Shown here piece after piece: positions 1-6,621 of a DNA stretch of 15,118 nt. The notes beneath the pieces were generated by a model. The model had not been told where the DNA came from. It saw nothing but the letters and a program-made list of their open reading frames with translations, and did no database searches. This stretch comes from an uncultured Selenomonadales bacterium (GTDB taxonomy: Bacteria; Bacillota; Negativicutes; Selenomonadales; Selenomonadaceae), in the NCBI GenBank assembly GCA_937910665.1, contig CALEPR010000162.1:1-15118 (forward strand), written 5' to 3'. Position 1 is the first letter of the stretch. Each line of letters starts with the position of its first letter. The position numbers were made by a program, and so were the translations under genes.

Positions 1-327
1 GAGCTGCTTCGCATGCGCCGGATCGTAGGGAATAGTGCCCTTGCTCTCATCATAGAGCGCAATGAACATGGCGCGTACTTCCTCCGGAGCAGTCTTGGCA
101 AATCCCTCAATCATCCGGCGCGGGAAATTATTCATGGACGCGAGCAGATTGAACGTCTTATCCAGAGATCGATGAAGCATTCCTGCGAAATCCTCTGCGT
201 TCACATCCCAATTATCCTGAAAGCCTTTGATGGCTTCCCATTTGTATTTTTCATTTACCCACTCGTTTGATACAAAGTCCAACTTATAATCAACGAGCAC
301 GTCCTTCAGACGGAATTTGTCAAACAT
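1..327 (-). CDS. McrB-like AAA+ restriction protein, N-terminal part, runs off the left edge
   Basis: The reading frame is open from an ATG at 327 down to base 1 (109 codons, no stop), so only the N-terminus is present. An AGGAGG ribosome site at 337-342 lies nine bases before the ATG. The protein starts MFDKFRLKDVLVDYKLDF and contains W-EAIKGFQDNWD and LLASMNNFPRRMI stretches. From memory these resemble the N-terminal domain of McrB-type, GTP/ATP-dependent restriction proteins often encoded beside type I restriction genes. The AAA+ motor motifs would lie beyond the window, so the assignment rests on this N-terminal resemblance. It begins 14 bases after the hsdR fragment stop, as in a restriction operon. 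Its codon use is less AT-rich than the rest of the window, which fits acquisition by transfer. Confidence 0.65.
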   Translation of the reverse strand, partial: MFDKFRLKDVLVDYKLDFVSNEWVNEKYKWEAIKGFQDNWDVNAEDFAGMLHRSLDKTFNLLASMNNFPRRMIEGFAKTAPEEVRAMFIALYDESKGTIPYDPAHAKQL

Positions 328-341
328 TGCCGCTGCCTCCT

Positions 342-770
342 TTATGCCTTACGCAGGCTGTTATATATTTCCTCTGCGAAGATGCCGAGCACCTCACGCT
401 TTATCTCATCATTGCCAAGCAAGAGCGAGAAAAAGTCCTGATTCTGATCGAGCCCTTCAATCAGTGCATCGTCGATGGTATCGAAATAAGAGAACTCGAA
501 ATCTTTCTCGCTATTGTTTTTTGCGCTGGTCTTCAGTTTTTCTGATTTCAGCATTATGTCCCGAATCTGCAGCATGGCCTTAACCGCTACATCGTTGTCG
601 TAAGATTTGCCTGTCCGGGAATTGATCTCTGCAATAATCTGTGAAAGCCGTTCTTCCTTGGCCTCAGTCAGGTTAAAGCTCTCTGCTGTCGGCAGTTTCA
701 TTACCGGCTGGGCGACAAGATCAGATTTCACATGTTCCTCAGCCTTCTTCTGCACGAAGTTTGTCGCTTT
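342..770 (-). pseudogene. hsdR: Type I restriction enzyme R subunit (HsdR), C-terminal fragment
   Basis: About 140 residues remain, ending RREVLGIFAEEIYNSLRKA-like with a TAA at 342-344. The segment carries INSRTGKSYDNDVAVKAML, a DFEFSYFDTIDDALIEGL stretch and QNQDFFSLLLGN, which I recognise as the extreme C-terminus of HsdR proteins that restrict unmodified DNA with HsdM and HsdS. A full HsdR is roughly 800-1100 residues, so the helicase and nuclease domains are missing. The frame is still HsdR-like at KATNFVQKK (about 745-770) and meets a TAA at 792-794. The only possible start here is a GTG at 753-755, which has no convincing ribosome site. This is a 5'-truncated remnant, not a working subunit. 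The cut lies where the flagellar gene ends, and base composition changes at the same place. Confidence 0.75.
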
Positions 771-1719
771 GATTTTGATAATTTGCCAAATTTAAATTTC
801 TGTCCAACTTTCCTGTCAAACCTTCGCTACCCAGAAGGGCGGTAACAAGATCGGAATCATTTTTAAGTGCGCCCAAAAGTTTCGCGCCATCGACCGACAA
901 TTCTCCTGCAGAACCGACGGAAATTCCGATACTGCTCAACGCATCCTGCAAGCCGCTGTTTGTACTGAAATTTGCGGCGAGAGCGGAAACTCTGTCTGAC
1001 ATTTCGCGGTGTTCATTGAGGTAATTCAAAACCGAATTGTAATGTTGAACAAAATTTTGAACTCTGCCGAGAATATTTTCGTCCGAAGTTTTTGGCTGTT
1101 GCGACAAAATATTTTGACTGTCGTCTTCAGCTTTGTCTGCGACGAGATAATTTTCCGCAAAGACGCTGATATTGTTCTGGGAATTTTTTGTAGAATTTAA
1201 ATTTTTTTCGGAAGATTTTTCGGCTGCCAGCTTTTCAATTTTCTCTGTTTTTTCTGCGTCGGAATTATCTTTTTTCTGCACAGGTTGAAAAGCTAAAATT
1301 TTCGCTCGCGGAGGAACATTATTTTTTGCAAAATTTCCGAGCGTCGAAAGTGTCGAGCCGGTTTCTTTGCCCTCGCTTGAAACTGTTTCCGCGCTTGTTG
1401 AGGATGAATCTTCCGAAACAGTTGAAGTTTCTTCGTCCTCTTGAACAGAATCCTTCAATTTGTCTGAGGACTCCTGCAACGAATCCAGTTTGTCTTGAAT
1501 CTTTGTCTGGAAGTCCTCCTTGTCCGCGCTGTAATTTTCCACAAGATTTGTGAGCGCGGGTTGACCGCTGAAATCTGACTTTAAAAAATCAGCGTTCGTC
1601 CTAACCGGCGCACCAACCAACACAGATTTATCCGACGCATCCATATCCAATTTAAAATATCTGTGCGAAACATCGGTGAGCAGATTATTTCTTTGAACCA
1701 TTGAATTGACTGTCGGCAT
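739..1719 (-). CDS. FliD-like flagellar protein with a replaced C-terminus
   Basis: The ATG at 1719 has a strong GGAGGAGGGG ribosome site close upstream (about 1724-1733). The middle (about residues 60-210) is a low-complexity Ser/Glu/Lys-rich linker. Residues about 220-310 resemble the C-terminal half of the flagellar cap protein FliD: QNFVQHYNSVLNYL, then LQDALSSIGISV, a GELSVDGAKL turn, LKNDSDLVTALLG and GLTGKLD. The usual FliD N-terminus and D2/D3 domains are not visible, so this may be a flagellar accessory protein sharing only FliD_C, not the cap itself. The last 8-12 codons (about 739-775) are hsdR sequence read in another frame, ending at a TGA inside the hsdR remnant. The true 3' end is therefore missing, though perhaps only the last few residues are lost. 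Family call is moderate; the chimeric end is visible directly. Confidence 0.55.
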   Translation of the reverse strand: MPTVNSMVQRNNLLTDVSHRYFKLDMDASDKSVLVGAPVRTNADFLKSDFSGQPALTNLVENYSADKEDFQTKIQDKLDSLQESSDKLKDSVQEDEETSTVSEDSSSTSAETVSSEGKETGSTLSTLGNFAKNNVPPRAKILAFQPVQKKDNSDAEKTEKIEKLAAEKSSEKNLNSTKNSQNNISVFAENYLVADKAEDDSQNILSQQPKTSDENILGRVQNFVQHYNSVLNYLNEHREMSDRVSALAANFSTNSGLQDALSSIGISVGSAGELSVDGAKLLGALKNDSDLVTALLGSEGLTGKLDRNLNLANYQNQSDKLRAEEG

Positions 1720-1843
1720 TTTTCTCCCCTCCTCCTTGAAAAATAGAAACTCACTTTTTTCCGCAACTTTGTTCGCCTATAAAATAATTCCAAATAAATT
1801 TATAAAATAATCTGCAAACAAGTTGCCAAAATTTTTCTGTGAT

Positions 1844-1887
1844 AACTTCGAATCATACAGCGAAGTTCTCCGCAATTTGCACTTCGC
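1844..1887. other. Two overlapping, mutually exclusive inverted repeats
   Basis: AACTTCG (1844-1850) can pair with CGAAGTT (1861-1867), loop 10. GCGAAGT (1860-1866) can instead pair with ACTTCGC (1881-1887), loop 14. The two share the central arm, so only one can form at a time. They lie in the 220-base gap between ecfT and the FliD-like gene, in which I see no gene. Neither hairpin is followed by a clean T run on either strand, so a simple terminator is not well supported. Confidence 0.45.
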
Positions 1888-1939
1888 CATTATTTTGAAA
1901 ATTCCTGCAGAAATTTTTCAGCATACAAAATTTTTTTTG

Positions 1940-2749
1940 TTATGAAACTTTCCAAAAGTAGCTGAGAAAAATTATTATCGCAGAAAATAAAATTACAAAA
2001 ATTCCCGCAAAAAGATCTACGCGATTGAATTTTAATTTTTTCATGTGAGTTCTGCCTTCTCCTCCGCGATAACATCTTGCCTCCATTGCCATCGCCAAAT
2101 CGTCCGCTCGCCGAAAACTTGACAGGAAGAGCGGAACTAAAATCGGAACAAAATTTTTTAGTCGCCGAAAAATATTTCCTGTTTCAAAATCTGCGCCGCG
2201 AGATTTTTGCGCTTTGATAATTTTGTCCGTCTCTTCCAAAAGCGTCGGGATAAATCTCAAAGCTATTGTCATCATCATTGCAAGTTCATGCGAAGGTACT
2301 CCAAATTTTGCGAGCGGTGACAAAATTTTTTCCATTGCGTCGGTTAATTTTATCGGCGCAGTTGTGAAAGTTAAAAGACTGGAAAAAATTATCAGCAGGA
2401 CAAGTCGAAGGCTGATTAAAATTCCCTGCTCAACTCCTTCATCGGTTATCTTGAACACAAAAATTTTTGCCAAAACTTTTCCGTCGTGGCTGACGAAGTG
2501 AATCAACAAAGTAAATAAAATTATCCAACTCAAAGGTTTCAAAGATTTTAAAACTGTCAGCGGCGGAATTTCTGAAACAAAAATCAGCGCGGCGGTTGCA
2601 AAAGTTAAAAGCGCATACGCCTCAACTCCGTCTGCCACAAAAATTAAAATCATCAGCACAAAAAGCAAAATTATTTTTGTCCGCGGATCCAATCTGTGCA
2701 AAATCGAATTGCCGGGAAAAAATTGACCGAGAGTAATTTCTTGTAACAT
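1940..2749 (-). CDS. ecfT: EcfT transmembrane component of an ECF-type vitamin/metal transporter
   Basis: EcfT is the membrane scaffold linking the paired ATPases EcfA/A' to a substrate-binding S component. The protein has about 269 residues, as usual for the family. Visible marks are the N-terminal LGQFFPGNSILHRLDPRTKI region, several hydrophobic spans, and the two Arg-containing coupling signatures AQKSRGADF and MEARCYRGG that contact the ATPases. A final hydrophobic segment (LFAGIFVILFSAIIIFLSYF) follows. I chose the ATG at 2747-2749, two bases after the upstream gene's TGA; a GTG at 2762-2764 in the same frame is possible but has no better ribosome site. EcfA genes normally sit just upstream; here that place is held by a Uma2 gene, so the ATPases must lie elsewhere. 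The substrate cannot be told from this gene. Confidence 0.9.
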   Translation of the reverse strand: MLQEITLGQFFPGNSILHRLDPRTKIILLFVLMILIFVADGVEAYALLTFATAALIFVSEIPPLTVLKSLKPLSWIILFTLLIHFVSHDGKVLAKIFVFKITDEGVEQGILISLRLVLLIIFSSLLTFTTAPIKLTDAMEKILSPLAKFGVPSHELAMMMTIALRFIPTLLEETDKIIKAQKSRGADFETGNIFRRLKNFVPILVPLFLSSFRRADDLAMAMEARCYRGGEGRTHMKKLKFNRVDLFAGIFVILFSAIIIFLSYFWKVS

Positions 2750-2751
2750 TT

Positions 2752-3333
2752 TCAAGGACACCACTTAAACAAATACGCCAGTTTTATTCTAAAATTTTCA
2801 AACAAATGTATCGGCACTTCAAATTTAACTTCCGCTTTTTCTCTGTCGCGGAGCAAAGATAAATCTTTTTCATCAAAATAAATATATTCGTCTTCCAAAA
2901 AATATTTTCCGTCGCGCAGTAAGTAAACTGAAACACTTTTCGCCCAAGGATCGATAATCCAATAAACTTTCACGCCGTTTCTTTCATAAATATTTTTCTT
3001 GACTGTCAAATCATTTTTCTTCGTGGACTTGGACAAAACTTCGGCAACCATATCCGGCACGCCGTTGATGCTTCCCTTCCAGTCGATAATGTTTTCATTT
3101 TCCTTCAATACAAGTGTAAAGTCGGGCTTAAATAAATTTCCGTCCGGCAAATGCAAGTCAATGGAGTCGGCAAAGACATAGCCGCAGTCGTCATGTTCCT
3201 CGCAGTAGCCGCCAATTCCAAGCACAAGGCGCATTATTATTCCGTGATGGCTCATGTTAGCAGCAGGTGACATAATTTTTTTTCCCTCGATAATTTCAAA
3301 ATCTTCGTCATAAAGTTTAACTGCCGTGTTCAA
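2752..3333 (-). CDS. Uma2-family (DUF820) PD-(D/E)XK endonuclease-like protein
   Basis: At 193 residues it matches the usual Uma2/DUF820 length. It has the restriction-endonuclease-like core order: an EGKKIMSP start, FKPDFTLVL (Asp71), VAEVLSKST (Glu98), NDLTVKKNIYERNG (Lys112/113) and VYWIIDPW. Asp71, Glu98 and a following Lys are the expected PD-(D/E)XK metal-binding set. The family is common in multiple copies in cyanobacteria and some Firmicutes; its biological role is unsettled. The start is a TTG at 3331-3333 with GGGAGG about 12 bases upstream, a slightly long spacing. The stop lies two bases before the ecfT ATG, so the two are probably translated together, an unusual pairing. It lies downstream of the symporter gene on the same strand. 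Confidence 0.8.
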   Translation of the reverse strand: MNTAVKLYDEDFEIIEGKKIMSPAANMSHHGIIMRLVLGIGGYCEEHDDCGYVFADSIDLHLPDGNLFKPDFTLVLKENENIIDWKGSINGVPDMVAEVLSKSTKKNDLTVKKNIYERNGVKVYWIIDPWAKSVSVYLLRDGKYFLEDEYIYFDEKDLSLLRDREKAEVKFEVPIHLFENFRIKLAYLFKWCP

Positions 3334-3364
3334 TATTTTTGTTCGCCTCCCAAATTTTTAAAAT

Positions 3365-4798
3365 TTATTTCCAAGCATGAATACCTTTCTGTTCAGGAAT
3401 AATTTTTCTGTCAAAAACAGGTTCATCAACTCCGCGACTTTTTTGCAAAATATAATCATCCAGAGCGATGAAAGAATATTTCCCAAGCCGCAAAATTGCA
3501 TAAAGGTTCGTCAAACACAAAAATCCCATGAACAAGTCCGCGCTGTCCCAAACAAAACTTAATTCAGCAAAACTTCCAAACAAGACCATAGCAATTACAC
3601 CGACGCGGAAAATATTTATTGCGTTTTTCGCCAAAATGCTCGGCAACGCTCCTGTCTCATCGCCTTCAAAAAAAGCAATATTTACTTCGCCATAATAATA
3701 ATTTCCTACAATCGAACTGAAGGCGAAGAGAAAAACTATTATCGCTAAAGCATGCGGTGCGTAAGTTCCATAAATGCTCGCCAACGAATGTTGAACAAGT
3801 GCAACGCCTGTAAGTTCTCCGCCAATTTCATATTCTTCGGTGAGCAAAATTGAAAAAGCTGTCGCCGAACAGACAAACCAAGTGTCAACATAAACTCCGA
3901 AAGATTGAATTAAACCTTGCCTGGCAGGATGTTTTCCTGAAGCAGTCGCCGCAGCATTTGGAACTGAACCTTCGCCGGCTTCGTTGGAAAATAATCCGCG
4001 CCGAACTCCTGTCATAAAAACTGTTCCGAAACCTCCGCCGACTGCAGCTTGCGGAGTAAATGCGTCGTGAATTATCAAAGCAAACATTTCAGGAACTTTT
4101 TCAATATTCATCAAAACAATCCCCAACGCCGACAACAAATATATTCCTGCCATTATCGGCACAATCATTTCAGTAAATTTTGCAATTCTGGTCGCGCCGC
4201 CGAAAATTACAAGTCCCGACAAAATTGCGACGGCGAAGGCAGTAATTGTTTGATCAATTCCAAAAGCCGTTTCGACTGACTAGACGATTGTATTTGCCTG
4301 AACCGAAACATAAATCCAGCCGAAAGTCACAGAAATTAAAATCGCAAACCATTTTGCAAGGGCAGGTTGATTGAGCGCATTTTTAATATAATATGCCGGA
4401 CCTCCATGAAACGCTCCGCCTTCGCGAGGAAGTTTATAAACCTGCGCGAGTGTACTTTCAACAAAACCTGTCGCGCAACCTATAAAAGCAATTAACCACA
4501 TCCAAAAAACTGCGCCCGGTCCTCCCGTGACAATGGCGATGGCGACTCCGGCAATATTTCCGACACCGACACGCGAGGCAGTCGAAATACAAAACGCTTG
4601 AAATGCGCTGACTTCTTTGTCTGAAGTTTTTGCGCCCGCCGAGCTGAAAATCAATCTGAACATTTCTTTCAACATTCTTAGCTGAACAAATTTTGTCCGC
4701 AAAGTAAAAATTACTCCCGAACCAATCAGCGCGATAATGATGACGTACGTCCACAAAAAAGAATTTATTTCATTAATGACTCCGTGCAGTGTTTCCAT
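3365..4798 (-). pseudogene. AGCS-family sodium:alanine/glycine symporter, interrupted by one in-frame TAG
   Basis: The frame runs 478 codons from an ATG at 4798 (GGAGGG at 4811-4816) to a TAA at 3365-3367, a normal family length. It is broken only by TAG at 4280-4282 (codon 173). Family features occur on both sides: RVGVGNIAGVAIAIVTGGPG and GGPAYYIKNAL before, VRRGLFSNEAGEGSVPNAAA and the VYVDTWFVCSATAF-like region after. The break falls right after VQANTIV, inside a well-conserved stretch. The protein would import alanine or glycine with Na+ through about ten membrane spans. As read, translation stops after 172 residues. Possible explanations are a recent nonsense mutation, a base error, or amber readthrough. 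No other gene in the window ends in TAG, which leaves readthrough open without supporting it strongly. A GTG-type restart at 4220-4222 (giving 285 residues) lacks key N-terminal spans. Confidence 0.85.
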
Positions 4799-4830
4799 GA
4801 AAAAATTTCTCCCTCCAAAAAATTTTAGAA

Positions 4831-4839
4831 ATTATATCA
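4831..4839 (-). promoter_or_regulatory. Extended -10 promoter for the symporter gene
   Basis: On the minus strand this reads TGATATAAT, a perfect TATAAT with the TG extension. The hexamer 17 bases upstream (TTTTCC) is a poor -35, as is common for extended -10 promoters. It lies about 15 bases before the GGAGGG ribosome site. Confidence 0.55.
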
Positions 4840-4885
4840 CAAAATTTATTACAGGAAAATTTTTTCATCTTTTTGCTATCAAATT

Positions 4886-4913
4886 TTGCCTTATGAAAAT
4901 TTTATGATATAAT
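4886..4913 (+). promoter_or_regulatory. Promoter for the thioesterase / CofE-like / GH84 operon
   Basis: TTGCCT (4886-4891) and TATAAT (4908-4913) are separated by 16 bases, and the -10 also has the TG extension (TGATATAAT). Start of transcription would be near 4920, leaving a leader of about 33 bases before the TTG start. It is back to back with the symporter promoter about 50 bases away. Confidence 0.65.
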
Positions 4914-4952
4914 CTCCTGCGCTGAAAAAAATTTTGGAAAGGGGAAAGTAAT

Positions 4953-5390
4953 TTGTCGGTAAAAACTTTTTTGCGAGTTCATTTTTATAACACCGACGAA
5001 ATGGGCGTAGTTCACCACGCAAATTATATTCGCTGGTTTGAAACAGGTCGCGTTGAATATCTTCGCTCGATCGGAATTACTTTGACTGAAATGATGGAAG
5101 ACGGCTTTTTGTTTCCAATAACAGAAGTCAGAGTTAAATATTTACATTCGGCGAAATTTGATGATGAACTTGAACTTGAAACAACTGCGCGTGAACTTAC
5201 AAAAGCTAAAATGGAATTTGATTATAAAATTCGCCGCGCAAGTGACGGAAAAATTTTGGTAAAAGGTTTCAGTCAAAATGTTTTCACGAACGCGAAAACC
5301 GGAAAGATTACTCGTCTGCCGGAAAAATATTTTTCAAAATTGGAAGAGGCTATGAAAAAAGAATTGGAGGAACAAAATGCTGATAGTTGA
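4953..5390 (+). CDS. YbgC-type acyl-CoA thioesterase (hotdog fold)
   Basis: A 145-residue single hotdog domain, the normal size for YbgC/4-hydroxybenzoyl-CoA thioesterase-like proteins. The N-terminus holds the family signature: FYNTDEMGVVHHANYIRWFE, with Asp15 as the expected catalytic residue, then the long helix. It would hydrolyse short-chain acyl-CoA thioesters in the cytoplasm, perhaps at the membrane. The start is a TTG at 4953-4955 preceded by GGAAAGGGG. An ATG at 5001 would remove the catalytic Asp, so TTG is preferred. It is the first gene of the operon and its end overlaps the next start by 14 bases. The C-terminus is rich in Lys and Glu. The family call is firm; the physiological substrate is unknown. 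Confidence 0.9.
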   Translation: MSVKTFLRVHFYNTDEMGVVHHANYIRWFETGRVEYLRSIGITLTEMMEDGFLFPITEVRVKYLHSAKFDDELELETTARELTKAKMEFDYKIRRASDGKILVKGFSQNVFTNAKTGKITRLPEKYFSKLEEAMKKELEEQNADS

Positions 5391-6621
5391 AGGATTGATA
5401 ATTGCAGTTGTCGCAGTTATTTTTTTGGTTACAATTTTTTTGAAAAGGCGCGGAGAAGAAATTGTTGTGCCGAAGTTAGAAAGTCGTTCGGCTTGGCAAA
5501 TTGAATCTCGCGATGAAAAATCTGTCACGCTCTCGACGACGGTAGAATTTCGCAACGAAGGCAAACAGTCGGCGATGATTGTCGATGCAATTTGTAAACC
5601 GCAACTGCCTTTTGAACAGTATGACGGAATGGACGTTCGCGGCAAGGCAGAGAAGGAAGGCAAGCCGCGCGAAGACGATTATTTTGAAGCGTTGGTTTTG
5701 GAACATCAAGAAAGCGTAAATTTAATTGCGAAAGTGACTTTGACTGCGCGAAAAAATTTGTCGCTGGAAGAGGCAGCAAGTCACATGGTTGATTTTCCTG
5801 TGGAATTTATTTATCGCGAAGTCGGCAGAAATCCAATGCATTGGTCAATCGCAAGAATTATTTTGACTGCCGAAGAACTTTGCAAGCAATTAGGAACTTA
5901 TTCAATTAGGAATGAGGAATTAGGAATTAGGAATGAAAATAACTCCTCACTCCTCACTCCTAACTCCTCATTAGCAATAGTTCCCGTGCCGACCAGAATT
6001 TTAACGCCGAAAGATGATATTATCGACGTGATTGAAGAATACACCAAAGACAAACTTGGCGCGGACGATGTTGTTACCGTCGCCGAAAGTGTCGTCGCAA
6101 TTACGCAGGGAAATATTGTTCGACCTGACGAATTGAAAATCAGTTGTCTTGCTCGACTTTGTTGCAGATTTATTCCGGACTATGGCAGTCTTGCAACTCC
6201 GCACGGCATGCAGTCTTTAATGATTCGCGAAGGTGAGTGGCGTGTTGCTTTTGCTTTGCTCGCAGGATTTTTAGGAAAGTTGATCGGTATGCGCGGACTT
6301 TTTTACAAGTGGGGAGGACATCAAGCCGCGTTGATTGACGACGTGACAGGAACAATGCCGCCTTTCGATAAATGCGTTGTCTATGGTCCGGAAAATCCTG
6401 AAAAAGTTGTTGCAGATTTAAAAAATCGACTCGGCTGTTTCGGCGCGATGATTGCCGACGTTAATGATTTGAAACGCTCAAGAATTGTCGGCGCAACTGC
6501 AGGAATGAACGCACAACTTGCGGCTGACTTGCTGATTGATAATCCTTTCGGCAATGCGTCACAAAAAACACCGATTTGCATTTTGAAAAATTTCAGGCAG
6601 GAACAGGAGGCGAAAAGTTGA
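5377..6621 (+). CDS. Membrane-anchored CofE-like (F420:glutamate ligase family) protein
   Basis: The ATG at 5377 has GGAGG just upstream, inside the thioesterase gene. Residues about 3-22 form one membrane span followed by KRR, so the rest is probably cytoplasmic. Residues about 25-170 look like a beta-rich domain. From about 200 on it resembles the coenzyme F420-0:gamma-glutamyl ligase fold: VPVPTRILTPKDDI, a DDVVTVAESVVAITQGNIV strand-helix unit, and GAMIADVNDLKRSRIVGATA in place of the family's ItDs-GRpwR region. F420 is not known from Negativicutes, so a different amide-ligating role is likely; this is inference. Between the two domains lies a 24-codon palindromic insertion (5904-5973). 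The stop overlaps the GH84 start by four bases, giving tight translational coupling. I recall similar proteins annotated as F420 ligase in Selenomonadales, but the function is undefined. Confidence 0.6.
   Translation: MLIVEGLIIAVVAVIFLVTIFLKRRGEEIVVPKLESRSAWQIESRDEKSVTLSTTVEFRNEGKQSAMIVDAICKPQLPFEQYDGMDVRGKAEKEGKPREDDYFEALVLEHQESVNLIAKVTLTARKNLSLEEAASHMVDFPVEFIYREVGRNPMHWSIARIILTAEELCKQLGTYSIRNEELGIRNENNSSLLTPNSSLAIVPVPTRILTPKDDIIDVIEEYTKDKLGADDVVTVAESVVAITQGNIVRPDELKISCLARLCCRFIPDYGSLATPHGMQSLMIREGEWRVAFALLAGFLGKLIGMRGLFYKWGGHQAALIDDVTGTMPPFDKCVVYGPENPEKVVADLKNRLGCFGAMIADVNDLKRSRIVGATAGMNAQLAADLLIDNPFGNASQKTPICILKNFRQEQEAKS
5904..5973. repeat. Palindromic heptamer-repeat element inserted in frame in the CofE-like gene
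   Basis: The left arm is a run of heptamers of the form (T/G)AGGAAT (about 5907-5934); the right arm is ACTCCTC/ACTCCTA repeated four times (about 5942-5969). Read on the other strand the right arm gives (G/T)AGGAGT units, so the arms form an imperfect stem around an A-rich loop. The 70 bases stay open in the gene's frame and add residues about 176-199 (starting SIRNEELGIRNENN), low in complexity and rich in Asn and Ser, between two domains. Similar AGGA-heptamer elements occur in intergenic DNA of many bacteria; here one is translated. Confidence 0.75.

Noticed and set aside
753..755. GTG start giving a complete 137-residue gene
   Set aside because: HsdR-like sequence continues upstream of it and no ribosome site precedes it, so it is a truncated remnant.
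739..1719. Full flagellar cap protein FliD
   Set aside because: Only the C-terminal FliD-like part is visible; the N-terminal coiled coil and outer domains are not, and the middle is low complexity.
4049..4279. Plus-strand ORF across the broken region of the symporter
   Set aside because: It is antisense to conserved symporter codons and has no family resemblance, so it does not explain the TAG.
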